From assembly GCA_964573255.1 (NCBI GenBank), contig CAZNJB010000054.1:1-16470 (forward strand): a DNA stretch of 16,470 nt. The letters are read 5' to 3'. This stretch comes from CAYNUJ01 sp964573255 (GTDB lineage: Bacteria; Bacteroidota; Ignavibacteria; Ignavibacteriales; Melioribacteraceae). Shown here in pieces: positions 6,246-13,619 of this stretch. The notes under the pieces are model-generated. The model made no database searches. It saw nothing but the letters and a program-made list of their open reading frames with translations, and had not been told where the DNA came from. The position numbers and the translations under genes are program-made. Numbering within the stretch: position 1 is the stretch's first letter; each line of letters begins with the position of its first letter.

Positions 6246-6611
6246 ATGAAAAAGGAAAACATAACAAAAGGATTGAAAATAAGAAAAGAGACTGCGAAGG
6301 CAATGCTTCCACCCGGCTGGATGTTGGTGGAAGATGCTGCAAAAAATCTCGAAGTAACTGCAAGCGTGATTTATTTGTGGGGCCGCCGCGGCAAAGTGCA
6401 AATACGAATATACAACGGTATCAAAGCAATAAAGATCACCAAAGAACTTCAATTGAAAGCAAAAAATATAAAAGAGAAGCGGTTAAGATTAAAGAAAAAC
6501 AAAACCAAGATAAACAGCGAAAAATATGTAAACGGGAAAGGGGAAATAACAAACTTCTGGGAATGGCTGAAAAATATCGATGCCCCTTTAAGTTACATCG
6601 TTGATTCATAA
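6246..6611 (+). CDS. Basic HTH-type DNA-binding protein
   Basis: A 121-residue, strongly basic protein. Residues about 25-67 (WMLVEDAAKNLEVTASVIYL, then WGRRGKVQIRIYNGIKAIKI) match the winged helix-turn-helix pattern of excisionase/HTH_17 proteins: helix, turn, recognition helix, wing. A Lys-rich stretch follows (about 70-95), then an ordinary C terminus. AAGGGA lies 4 bases before ATG 6246. It is the second protein of this fold in the window. A regulator or DNA-binding accessory is likely, with target unknown. Confidence 0.65.
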   Translation: MKKENITKGLKIRKETAKAMLPPGWMLVEDAAKNLEVTASVIYLWGRRGKVQIRIYNGIKAIKITKELQLKAKNIKEKRLRLKKNKTKINSEKYVNGKGEITNFWEWLKNIDAPLSYIVDS

Positions 6612-6626
6612 GAGCGAGGTTACGGA

Positions 6627-7001
6627 ATGAAGACTTATAAGGGAGATGATAAAATTAATGGTATAATTTGGTACGACTATTCGGTTATTCAACGAAAGCC
6701 GTTGCCTTCGTTTGAATATGAATCAAAGGAATGTAAAGTTAAAATATATGTAACAAAGCAAGATGGAGTATGGGTAGGTAGTTATGAATATGATATTGAT
6801 TATGGATGTGTTTCCGGATTCAATCCGGGTAGGAAATGGGGTGAATTTGATTCAAAAGAAGAAGCTGAAGAATATTATTGCACACAGTTAATTAGAGAAT
6901 TAAAAAAAGTTAACCTTGATAACAGATGTAATTTATCCAACGTGATAAAGGCGCTGGAGGAATACTATCAAAAAATTTGGCAATACGATTTGTTCCAATA
7001 A
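6627..7001 (+). CDS. Unknown phage protein (124 aa)
   Basis: A 124-residue protein with an N-terminal beta-rich half, full of aromatic residues (YKGDDKINGIIWYDYSVIQR; VKIYVTKQDGVWVGSYEYDI), and a C-terminal helical half (EEAEEYYCTQLIRELKKV). No family was recognised. GAGG precedes ATG 6627. It belongs to the run of unassigned early genes between recombination and replication blocks, where phages often carry host-takeover or anti-defence genes. Confidence 0.6.
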   Translation: MKTYKGDDKINGIIWYDYSVIQRKPLPSFEYESKECKVKIYVTKQDGVWVGSYEYDIDYGCVSGFNPGRKWGEFDSKEEAEEYYCTQLIRELKKVNLDNRCNLSNVIKALEEYYQKIWQYDLFQ

Positions 7002-7024
7002 GAGAATCAATAGGAGTATAAGAT

Positions 7025-7258
7025 ATGACCCCAAGAGAACGAGCTATCAGCACAATAAGTGCTTTGTTCCCAGCCGATTCAGAGTATGAAAAAACAAGAG
7101 AGATTGGAATTCGGCTGATGGAAGAGGCAAAAAGAAGAACTAATAATTGGCGGAATCTCCCCGACGAAACACTCTTTGAATATGAAAGATTGTGTATTGA
7201 GGAGGATGAAAGACAAACTCGAAAGTTTAACAGAACTGGTTTTTCGAATATTGAGTAA
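7025..7258 (+). CDS. Unknown small phage protein (77 aa)
   Basis: A 77-residue, charged, mostly helical protein (MTPRERAISTISALFPADSE at the start; TRKFNRTGFSN at the end). AGGAG lies 8 bases before ATG 7025, which supports translation. No family recognised. Its stop codon lies at the edge of the tRNA-like element that follows. Confidence 0.55.
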   Translation: MTPRERAISTISALFPADSEYEKTREIGIRLMEEAKRRTNNWRNLPDETLFEYERLCIEEDERQTRKFNRTGFSNIE

Positions 7259-7319
7259 TTGCACTTAGCTGCGCAGAGTTGCTTTGCAATCAAGCGAGGT
7301 TCGAGACCTCGCCCTCACT
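7251..7319 (+). other. tRNA-like element, possibly a decayed tRNA-Ala remnant
   Basis: Positions 7295-7311 form a perfect T-arm: CGAGG-TTCGAGA-CCTCG, with the conserved TTCRA loop and the G53-C61 closing pair. An extra pair (7294/7312) strengthens the hairpin. Upstream, GCTTTGCAAT (7281-7290) looks like an alanine UGC anticodon loop (TTTGCAA) with a poor stem. TTAGCTGC...GCAGAG resembles a shortened D-arm. CCCTCAC (7312-7318) would be the acceptor 3' strand, but only TGAG (7251-7254) pairs with part of it. A variable loop is almost absent and no CCA is encoded. A working tRNA is unlikely; a remnant or a regulatory hairpin ahead of the primase gene fits better. Confidence 0.3.
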
Positions 7320-7373
7320 CTTAGAATTAATAAGAGGAAGTAATAAAAATAATTTTAAATCTTCGGGATAATT

Positions 7374-9515
7374 ATGACAGTATTCAAACAAGCAGCACTT
7401 AAATATTTAAGATTTGCGAATATCATTCCTGTAACAGCAAAGAAAACACCATTAGGCGCGTGGGAAAAATGGGCGACCGAACGCATAACCGAAAATGATA
7501 TTAATAATTTCACTTGGGAAAATGCAAAAGGCATTGCAATTATTTCCGGTATTGAGAACTTAAGAGTGCTCGATTTTGACCATGTTGATGATGTAGAAAT
7601 CATTTACGAAGCATTGAAAATCCTTGAACTTGATAAGGACTATTCTTGGGTTGTAGAATCCGGTTCTAAGGAAGGTTACCACATATATTTCAAATGTTCA
7701 ATGGATTTCCCGGCTAAAGAAATTGGAAGGCAACCTTCGTCTTATTACAAACTTAAAGCAAAAGAATCGTGTGATCACATTGAATTAAGATGGAATAACT
7801 GTTATACAATTGTACCGCCAAGCTATCATCCAACTGGTAATAGATACATATTTTGTCATTTACCGGAAAAGAAAATGCCGAAGGCTCCTCCTTCTGAAGT
7901 CGCTCCAGATAAAATTCTCAATTTACTAAATGAACTTTGTATAATCGAAAAACCACAATTTGATAAAATTATCGCGTCAAAAGAGGATGATGGCTTTATA
8001 GAAATTTCAGATTTGGATTACGAAATTCTTCAAAGTGCAATTGATGTTCTGAAAACTCAAAAATTAGGTTATGATAATTGGTATAGATGCGGGTTTGCTC
8101 TCGCTTCATTGGGTGAGGAAGGCAGAAAATATTTTGTCGATTTATCATTAAATAATCCAAATTATAATGATACTGAACTGTTCTTACAGAAAAAATTCGA
8201 TAATTTCCTTAAAGATAAACGCAATCATATAAATATTGGAACTCTATTTCATATTGCTGAAGGATTCGGTTTCAATTGGCCTCAAAATAATAGGACTTCA
8301 ATAAAAACCGGAAAGGCCCGGTCTAAATTAGGTGTTAAAGTATTAAAAGTTAAGAAATACTTATTAAAAAAATATGAATTCAAGCATAACAAATTAACTG
8401 ACAAAATTGAATGGCGAAAACGTAATTCTGGTGAATTTAAAGAAATGGAAAACGATGATCTCAATTCACTTTATTTTGAAATAAGTGAGAAAGTAGTAGA
8501 TTTTTCCTATGATAATATTTCACGATTGTTGTATTCGGAATTCACTCCCAAGTACCATCCCTTATTCGATTATTTTAATTCACTCGAACCTTGGGACGGC
8601 AAAGACCATATCTGGGATCTATCTACAACAATTCTAACTGATGACATTTCATTATTTAACAAATATTTCAAAAAATGGCTTATTGCCGTTGTCGCAGGTG
8701 TTTTTGATCCGGTATGGGCTAATCATACAGCTCTTATTCTTCAAGGAAACCAAGGGGTTGGGAAAAGCCGCTGGCTAGAAAGATTAGTCCCTGATTCTCT
8801 TAAATCATACTATTACAGTGGCTCTTTGGATCCGAAAGATAAGGATTCCAAATTTAATGTAGTATCAAATTTCTTAATTAATCTTGATGAGCTTGAAACA
8901 TCTAGCCGGGGTGAATTCGGACATCTAAAACATTTAATTACTACCAAACAATTACAATTGCGAAGGCCTTATGGGCGACTCACAGAAAAATACGTAAAAC
9001 GCAGCTCTTTTATGGGCTCGGTAAATAAAACAGAATTCCTAAATGATCCAACCGGAAACCGGAGATTTTTAATTTTTTCGACTGATGTAGTCGATTATGA
9101 GCATAATGTTGACATTGATAAAGTATATGCACAGGCCTTGCATTTGTATCGTTCTGGAGAACAATACTGGCTAAACTCAGATGAAATAAAAGAAGTAAAT
9201 GAGAGGAATGAGGAATTCCAGTTTAAAACCAAAGAAGAAGAACTGATCCAACGAAATTTTGAACCAGCTCCCGAAGATGATCCAATGGCTAGAGCAATGA
9301 TGACTTCAGAAATTGCAGAATTGATTTTGGGCAGCGGAGGATATACAAATTCTAATATTTACTTGATTGGACAAGCTCTTACAAAATTAAAATTTGAAAA
9401 GAAAGCAGTCAAAAGAAACGGTCATACACGTAAATGCTGGATTGTAAAAAGGATTGATCCGTTATCTGCTAACAATGACAATTTGTCATACAAAGAAGGG
9501 AATTTGCCGATATGA
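7374..9515 (+). CDS. Replicative primase/helicase (prim-pol + VirE-type ATPase)
   Basis: A 713-residue two-part replication protein. Residues about 5-190 form a prim-pol domain: DFD at 67-69 (metal-binding motif I), SGSKEGYHIYF around 96-106 (motif II, His103) and the acidic IELRW around 136-140 (Glu137). Residues about 215-300 resemble a PriCT-type domain (YDNWYRCGFALASLGEEG). Residues about 390-640 are a VirE/D5-like P-loop helicase: Walker A GNQGVGKS at 458-465, Walker B LINLDE at 501-506, and FMGSVNKTEFLNDPTGNRRF downstream. It should open the origin, unwind DNA and prime synthesis. The host polymerase is presumably used, as none is encoded here. The ribosome site is weak. The iteron-like origin begins 3 bases after its stop. 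Confidence 0.92.
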   Translation: MTVFKQAALKYLRFANIIPVTAKKTPLGAWEKWATERITENDINNFTWENAKGIAIISGIENLRVLDFDHVDDVEIIYEALKILELDKDYSWVVESGSKEGYHIYFKCSMDFPAKEIGRQPSSYYKLKAKESCDHIELRWNNCYTIVPPSYHPTGNRYIFCHLPEKKMPKAPPSEVAPDKILNLLNELCIIEKPQFDKIIASKEDDGFIEISDLDYEILQSAIDVLKTQKLGYDNWYRCGFALASLGEEGRKYFVDLSLNNPNYNDTELFLQKKFDNFLKDKRNHINIGTLFHIAEGFGFNWPQNNRTSIKTGKARSKLGVKVLKVKKYLLKKYEFKHNKLTDKIEWRKRNSGEFKEMENDDLNSLYFEISEKVVDFSYDNISRLLYSEFTPKYHPLFDYFNSLEPWDGKDHIWDLSTTILTDDISLFNKYFKKWLIAVVAGVFDPVWANHTALILQGNQGVGKSRWLERLVPDSLKSYYYSGSLDPKDKDSKFNVVSNFLINLDELETSSRGEFGHLKHLITTKQLQLRRPYGRLTEKYVKRSSFMGSVNKTEFLNDPTGNRRFLIFSTDVVDYEHNVDIDKVYAQALHLYRSGEQYWLNSDEIKEVNERNEEFQFKTKEEELIQRNFEPAPEDDPMARAMMTSEIAELILGSGGYTNSNIYLIGQALTKLKFEKKAVKRNGHTRKCWIVKRIDPLSANNDNLSYKEGNLPI

Positions 9516-9843
9516 AAGGTGGTCAAGGTATAAAAATGAGATTGACCACCCTGACCACTTTTTGGGGGACTTTGACCACCTTGAAGCAGGGAAAGGTGGT
9601 CAGTGGTCAAAGTAGTGGTCAATCTTTTGCCGAGACTTTGACCACCCATAACTTATTGATTTATAAAAGGTTATGCTAAGGGTGGTAAGAGTGGTAAGAG
9701 TTTTTTTAAAAAAATATATGCATATAAAAATAGGTAGTAAGCGCGTATATAAGGGACATATACGGAGTATATATAAAATTTTCGAAAAACTTTGACCACT
9801 CTGACCACCATAGATATAAATAAGATTTGCGAGGTGTGACAAT
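9516..9843. other. Iteron-type replication origin candidate
   Basis: This 328-base stretch carries ten exact copies of the 8-mer TGACCAC(C/T). Forward copies start at 9543, 9552, 9573, 9639, 9793 and 9802. Reverse copies (GGTGGTCA or AGTGGTCA) start at 9518, 9595, 9602 and 9614. Two degenerate reverse copies (GGTGGTAA/AGTGGTAA) are at 9681 and 9690. Several pairs are spaced 9 bases apart. Between the left cluster and the right pair lies an almost pure A/T tract (9701-9731), a natural unwinding element. Inverted copies can also fold, for example 9573-9582 with 9593-9602. No convincing gene is present. The position right after the primase/helicase gene strongly supports an origin. Confidence 0.65.
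9518..9809. repeat. TGACCAC(C/T) repeat family in both orientations
   Basis: Twelve 8-bp units (ten exact, two with TGGTAA instead of TGGTCA) occur in about 290 bases. They form 9-bp-period pairs at 9543/9552, 9681/9690 and 9793/9802, an overlapping pair at 9595/9602, and single units elsewhere. The unit was not noticed elsewhere in the window. The period is below one helical turn, so adjacent units would present partly rotated faces to a binding protein. Confidence 0.8.
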
Positions 9844-10206
9844 ATGGCAGACATAAAAAGACAATATAACTTGCTTCTAGCTAAGGTATATGATATGGAA
9901 GAACGTGGAGAAACGCCATCTCAAAAATATGATATTCTAGTAGGGAACTTGCTACAGCTTTATATCACAATTGCGAAGTCAGAATCGATATTTGATATCA
10001 CAACTTTTGAACAGGCCGTAGAACATTTTCGTGAACAAGGGAATTATCCAGCGTTAACATTGGGCTTTAATGTTGATGGGATTGAATACCCTTTTTGCAA
10101 AGATTCTGATTTAAGGGAAAGATTATTACGGAAAGCAGATTCGAAAACAGAAAACATTCCACCGATTTTTGATGACAGGGGAAATTGGTACAAAACAAAA
10201 CATTGA
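9844..10206 (+). CDS. Unknown phage protein next to the origin (120 aa)
   Basis: A 120-residue, mixed helix/strand protein (MADIKRQYNLLLAKVYDMEE at the start; IPPIFDDRGNWYKTKH at the end). GAGGTG precedes ATG 9844 at a good distance. No domain recognised. It lies between the origin candidate and a helicase gene and ends 8 bases before the helicase ATG, so a replication accessory role is possible but unproven. Confidence 0.6.
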   Translation: MADIKRQYNLLLAKVYDMEERGETPSQKYDILVGNLLQLYITIAKSESIFDITTFEQAVEHFREQGNYPALTLGFNVDGIEYPFCKDSDLRERLLRKADSKTENIPPIFDDRGNWYKTKH

Positions 10207-10214
10207 GGCGAAAA

Positions 10215-11441
10215 ATGACGCTTAGAGATTATCAAAAGGAAATTGTTAGAAAGGCTTATGCGATTTTGAAGGATCATCTAATTGTTTATTTGAGTATGGA
10301 GGTGCGGACCGGGAAGACACTTACAGCACTAAGTATTGCAAAAGTATGGGGTGCAGGTAGAGTTTTGTTTGTAACAAAGAAAAAAGCACGGTCTTCGATA
10401 ATCGCTGATTTTAAGAAAGTCAGATACAATTATTTTCTGAAAATTGTGAATTACGAGGCACTTCACAAAGTAAAAGGAAATTTTGATTTTGTGATTATTG
10501 ATGAAGCTCATTCGTTGGGAGCTTATCCTAAACCGAGTCTCAGGACGAAAAGATTGAAGGAAATCGTAGATAGGAAACCGCTAGTTCTGATGTCGGGGAC
10601 TCCAAGTCCGGAAAGTTACAGCCAGCTGTATCATCAATTTTGGATTCATGATAATTCTCCGTTTATATTTTATAAGAATTTTTACAAATGGGCGAAAGTT
10701 TTCGTAAAAGTTCGGGAACGGATGATTAACGGTTACAAAATAAATGATTACAGTAATGCGGATAAAAAGAAAATTGATGAAATGGTAAAGCACTTATTCA
10801 TTAGTTTTTCTCAGAAAGATGCTGGCTTCACGAACGAAGTTGAGGAAGAAGTAGTTGATGTGGAGATAAATCCGAATATTTACAAACTTGCAGAAAGATT
10901 ATTGAAGGATAGATACTATCAATTTAAGGACGGAACGGAAGTAGTTTGTGATACGGCTGCAAAACTCAAAACAAAATTGCATCAAGTTTTTTCCGGCACT
11001 GTAATCACTGAAGAAGGTATTTTGAAAACATTAGACACTTCGAAGGCTGAATATATCAAAGAAAAATACAGAGGACAAAAAATTGCAATTTTCTATTTGT
11101 ATAGAGCTGAAGAGATTATTCTAAAACGTACATTCCCAAACTGGACGGAATCTCCGGAAGAATTCAACTCCAGTTTCGATAGAGTGTTCATTTCTCAGAT
11201 CCAGTCCGGTTCGATGGGGACGAATTTGTCTACTGCAGATGTTATAATTTTCTACAACATTCATTATTCAAGTTTACTTTATTGGCAAGCGCGAGCACGG
11301 TCCCAAGATAAAAACAGAGTAGACAATAGTAAGGTTGTTTGGATATTTAGTGAGAAAGGTATTGAAAAAGACATTTACAAAGCCGTTGTAAAGAAAAAGG
11401 ATTACACAACAAGTTACTTTAGGAGGAGCTATTTGGGATGA
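10215..11441 (+). CDS. SF2 helicase (SNF2/DEAH-like)
   Basis: A 408-residue superfamily 2 ATPase. Motifs in order: Q-like RDYQKEIV (4-11), motif I EVRTGKT (29-35), motif Ia around FVTKKK, motif II IIDEAH (94-99), motif III SGTP (127-130), and near the C terminus motif V/VI (SGSMGTNLSTADVIIFYN, then QARARSQDK with the arginine fingers). It is short for SNF2 proteins but normal for phage helicases of this kind, which often stand beside a VRR-NUC gene, as here. ATG 10215 is chosen over an in-frame TTG at 10185 because GAGGCG lies just before it. The C-terminal coding end overlaps the minus-strand gene by 23 bases. Confidence 0.9.
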   Translation: MTLRDYQKEIVRKAYAILKDHLIVYLSMEVRTGKTLTALSIAKVWGAGRVLFVTKKKARSSIIADFKKVRYNYFLKIVNYEALHKVKGNFDFVIIDEAHSLGAYPKPSLRTKRLKEIVDRKPLVLMSGTPSPESYSQLYHQFWIHDNSPFIFYKNFYKWAKVFVKVRERMINGYKINDYSNADKKKIDEMVKHLFISFSQKDAGFTNEVEEEVVDVEINPNIYKLAERLLKDRYYQFKDGTEVVCDTAAKLKTKLHQVFSGTVITEEGILKTLDTSKAEYIKEKYRGQKIAIFYLYRAEEIILKRTFPNWTESPEEFNSSFDRVFISQIQSGSMGTNLSTADVIIFYNIHYSSLLYWQARARSQDKNRVDNSKVVWIFSEKGIEKDIYKAVVKKKDYTTSYFRRSYLG

Positions 11442-11670
11442 AATTACTGATAAGTTGCAAAATAAAGCCAAATGCTAACAGAAGCAATCCAAATTTTGAC
11501 CAGAAAGAATGTTTCTTGTATTCTTTTTTATTTTCTTCTTTGGATGAAGTAATGATAACATCTCCTCCTTCCTTGGTTAATAATGGAGTGATTCCATAAA
11601 AAAATATAAGGACAGCACCGGTAATGTCGAAAATAAGACCCAATGAATTTATGATAGTTGAACAATTCAT
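11419..11670 (-). CDS. Small two-span membrane protein on the opposite strand (moron-like)
   Basis: An 83-residue protein with two hydrophobic helices (about 9-30, LGLIFDITGAVLIFFYGITP; about 58-76, WSKFGLLLLAFGFILQLIS) joined by a charged loop (KEENKKEYKKHS). This matches a common class of small bacterial inner-membrane proteins. It is the only rightward-block gene read leftward, and its stop lies inside the end of the helicase gene. No ribosome site is obvious, though AT-rich leaders occur elsewhere here. Independent expression, perhaps in lysogens, would make it a moron; superinfection exclusion is one possibility only. A plus-strand ORF through the same DNA is judged less likely. Confidence 0.65.
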   Translation of the reverse strand: MNCSTIINSLGLIFDITGAVLIFFYGITPLLTKEGGDVIITSSKEENKKEYKKHSFWSKFGLLLLAFGFILQLISNFIPNSSS

Positions 11671-11672
11671 AG

Positions 11673-11691
11673 TAAAAATTAAGAATTTTTA
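11673..11691. repeat. AT-rich inverted repeat between divergent genes
   Basis: TAAAAATT-AAG-AATTTTTA is a perfect 8-bp-arm inverted repeat. It lies 2 bases upstream of the minus-strand gene start and 13 bases before the VRR-NUC start. It could be an operator for either gene. The low complexity leaves chance as a real alternative. Confidence 0.35.
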
Positions 11692-11704
11692 GGGAAAATG
11701 AAAA

Positions 11705-12019
11705 ATGACAGAACAGCAATTACAAAAAAAAATATTGGACTATATTAAATCGATCGGAGGATATGCTCGGAAAGTGAGTAACGCTAACAGAAACGGAACG
11801 CCGGATATTATTGCTTGTATTGAGGGAAAGTTTTATGCATTTGAATGCAAAGTCGAAAGGAATATTCCAACACAGCTTCAAATTTACAATATAGATCAAA
11901 TACGTAAAGCGGGAGGAGTTGCCCAGGTTGTTTATTCACTGGGAGCTGTGAAGGAAGTTTTGATAAATGAAGCAAGTAAACGAGGAGAAACAGAAAAAAT
12001 CCTAAAGTTTTTAGGATGA
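11705..12019 (+). CDS. VRR-NUC domain nuclease
   Basis: A 104-residue stand-alone VRR-NUC (PD-(D/E)XK superfamily) protein. Catalytic residues are visible: Asp34 in GTPDIIA, Glu47 and Lys49 in FECKVE, and Gln57 in TQLQIYN. The C-terminal GGVAQVVYSLGAVKEVL fits the family. Phage VRR-NUC enzymes cut branched DNA, a Holliday-junction-resolvase-like role before packaging. The helicase gene upstream is its usual partner, here separated by the minus-strand gene. Start ATG 11705 follows AGGGAAAATG. Confidence 0.9.
   Translation: MTEQQLQKKILDYIKSIGGYARKVSNANRNGTPDIIACIEGKFYAFECKVERNIPTQLQIYNIDQIRKAGGVAQVVYSLGAVKEVLINEASKRGETEKILKFLG
11999..12017 (+). terminator. Hairpin across the VRR-NUC stop codon
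   Basis: ATCCTAAA (11999-12006) and TTTAGGAT (12010-12017) form an 8-bp stem with a 3-base loop ending at the TGA. A T-run (12033-12039) comes 16 bases later, too far for a classical intrinsic terminator. Slowing of ribosome or polymerase is possible. Confidence 0.25.
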
Positions 12020-12063
12020 CTACTGAAAAACGTTTTTTTATCATTATGGAGTGAAAAAACAAA

Positions 12064-12282
12064 ATGGCAACAACAGAGCAAGATATTATCCAAGGTATTA
12101 TCAATCTTCTGATTGAGCATGATGTTGTTAATGCACAAGCCTTGCGGGATTTTCGGGTGAAAACGAGATACAAATTATTGAGAGAGCAAGGGTTGAGCGG
12201 TAAAGAAGCGCGGTTAAAATTAGCCGAAGAGGAATTTACGAGTGAAAAAACTATTCAATACATATTATACGGGAAGAAATGA
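12064..12282 (+). CDS. Small phage protein with HTH-like end, unknown
   Basis: A 72-residue, all-helical, charged protein. The C-terminal segment (FTSEKTIQYILYG, about 58-70) looks like the recognition helix of a helix-turn-helix (YKLLREQGLSGKEARLKLAE before it). Similar small proteins occur in other phages, but I know no function. GGAGTG precedes ATG 12064, and the stop overlaps the methyltransferase start by ATGA. Confidence 0.65.
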   Translation: MATTEQDIIQGIINLLIEHDVVNAQALRDFRVKTRYKLLREQGLSGKEARLKLAEEEFTSEKTIQYILYGKK

Positions 12283-13619
12283 AATTAAGTGATTTAAAAG
12301 AAGCACCTTATAATCCAAGACAAATATCGGATGAGGCGTTAAACGGATTAAAAATCAGTCTTGACAGATTTGGGGATTTGTCCGGCATAACTTTTAATAC
12401 CCGGACCGGACATTTGGTCGCAGGACATCAAAGGATTAAAGCTTTACGTGAAGAGTATGGCGATATTGAATTTGACGGAGAGAAAATTGTAACTCCGGAC
12501 GGGAAAGAGTTTCGAGTACGATTTGTTGATTGGGATGAAAGCAAGGAAAAGGCGGCAAATATAGCAGCGAATAGTGAAACAATTACTGGTGAATTCACTG
12601 ATGATGTTCAGGGATTGCTTGAAGAAATAAGATTAAGTATGGATGATTTATATGATGGATTGCACTTTGATAAAATTGAAATTCCGGAAGTTGATTTTGA
12701 TGTGAACAAAGTTGAAGAAGATGATTTTGATGTTCAGTCTGAATTAGATAAAATTTCCAAGCCGAAATCAAAGCGAGGCGATTTATATCAATTAGGCAGA
12801 CATAGATTGTTATGTGGAGATAGCACGGGTCCTACGGATATAGGAAAGTTGATGGACGGGGACAAGGCACGCTTAATTTTCACAGATCCTCCGTACAATG
12901 TTGATTACAAATCCCCGGGAGGATTATCGTATAATTCAAAGAAATTTGGAGGAAGCGGAGGAAAAATATTTAACGATAACAAATCAGATGGAGAATGTTT
13001 ACAATTTTACACAGATGTTTTAATCAATCTATATGAAAATTCAACAGACGATGTGACTATTTACTGGTGGTTTGCAAATAGAAACAACGCAATAAATAGA
13101 GCGGCATTTGAAGCTGCAAATTGGCACATGTCTCAAATAATAATTTGGTTAAAAAATAGTTTTGTTTTCAGTCGAGGGCAAGATTATCATAGGATGTACG
13201 AACCTTGCATGTTGGGTTGGAAAAAAGGGAAGAAACATTTTAGAACGAGGGGATTAAATAACTTCTCAGATGTATTCAATTTAGAATTTGATGATTTTGT
13301 AGAACAATTTGACGTATGGTATGAAAAAAGAGACAATACTGCTAAGTATGTACATCCAACACAGAAACCGGTAAGATTACCGGAGAGGGCGCTTAAAAAG
13401 AACAGCATTAAAAACGACATTGTTTTAGATGTTTTCGGCGGAAGCGGAAGTACAATGATAGCCTGTGAACAATTGTCGCGTAAATGTTATTCGATGGAAT
13501 TAGACCCGAAGTTCGTTGATGTAATTGTGACGAGATATGTGAAGTACACAGGTAATAAAAATATTATGTTGAACGGAAAGGAAATAATTTGGGATGCCTC
13601 AGGAGAAGAGCAAATATGA
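12279..13619 (+). CDS. ParB-domain/DNA methyltransferase fusion
   Basis: A 446-residue two-domain protein. Residues 1-100 form a ParB/Srx-like domain (APYNPRQISDEALNGLKISL; VAGHQR around 48-52, a ParB motif variant). Residues about 165-446 are a DNA methyltransferase with DPPYNV at 203-208 (catalytic motif IV) before the SAM-binding DVFGGSGS at 384-391, the beta-class order seen in N6-adenine and N4-cytosine enzymes. HPTQKP (359-364) precedes motif I as expected. DPPY fits either base. The fusion is known in phages and plasmids; no restriction partner is near. It may protect phage DNA or influence packaging; it overlaps terS by 26 bases. Confidence 0.9.
   Translation: MKLSDLKEAPYNPRQISDEALNGLKISLDRFGDLSGITFNTRTGHLVAGHQRIKALREEYGDIEFDGEKIVTPDGKEFRVRFVDWDESKEKAANIAANSETITGEFTDDVQGLLEEIRLSMDDLYDGLHFDKIEIPEVDFDVNKVEEDDFDVQSELDKISKPKSKRGDLYQLGRHRLLCGDSTGPTDIGKLMDGDKARLIFTDPPYNVDYKSPGGLSYNSKKFGGSGGKIFNDNKSDGECLQFYTDVLINLYENSTDDVTIYWWFANRNNAINRAAFEAANWHMSQIIIWLKNSFVFSRGQDYHRMYEPCMLGWKKGKKHFRTRGLNNFSDVFNLEFDDFVEQFDVWYEKRDNTAKYVHPTQKPVRLPERALKKNSIKNDIVLDVFGGSGSTMIACEQLSRKCYSMELDPKFVDVIVTRYVKYTGNKNIMLNGKEIIWDASGEEQI

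Noticed and set aside
6181..6249. 22-codon ORF ending in an ATGA overlap with the gene at 6246
   Set aside because: No ribosome site and no recognisable peptide; too short to support.
9512..9679. A 55-codon plus-strand ORF coupled by ATGA to the primase stop
   Set aside because: Its sequence (LTTLTT and GQSSGQS repeats) is only the translation of the TGACCAC repeats; repeat units occur in both orientations and different frames. The origin reading explains the DNA better.
9600..9854. Minus-strand ORFs through the repeat region
   Set aside because: Same repeat-driven openness, no ribosome site and no recognisable protein.
11438..11599. Plus-strand 53-codon ORF after the helicase with AGGAGG upstream and an ATGA overlap
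   Set aside because: The start context is good, but the peptide has no family look, while the minus strand gives a well-formed two-helix membrane protein. Kept as the main competitor.
12026..12039. AAAAACGTTTTTTT as a terminator
   Set aside because: An A/T-only stem with no real loop is too weak, and the downstream genes look co-transcribed.
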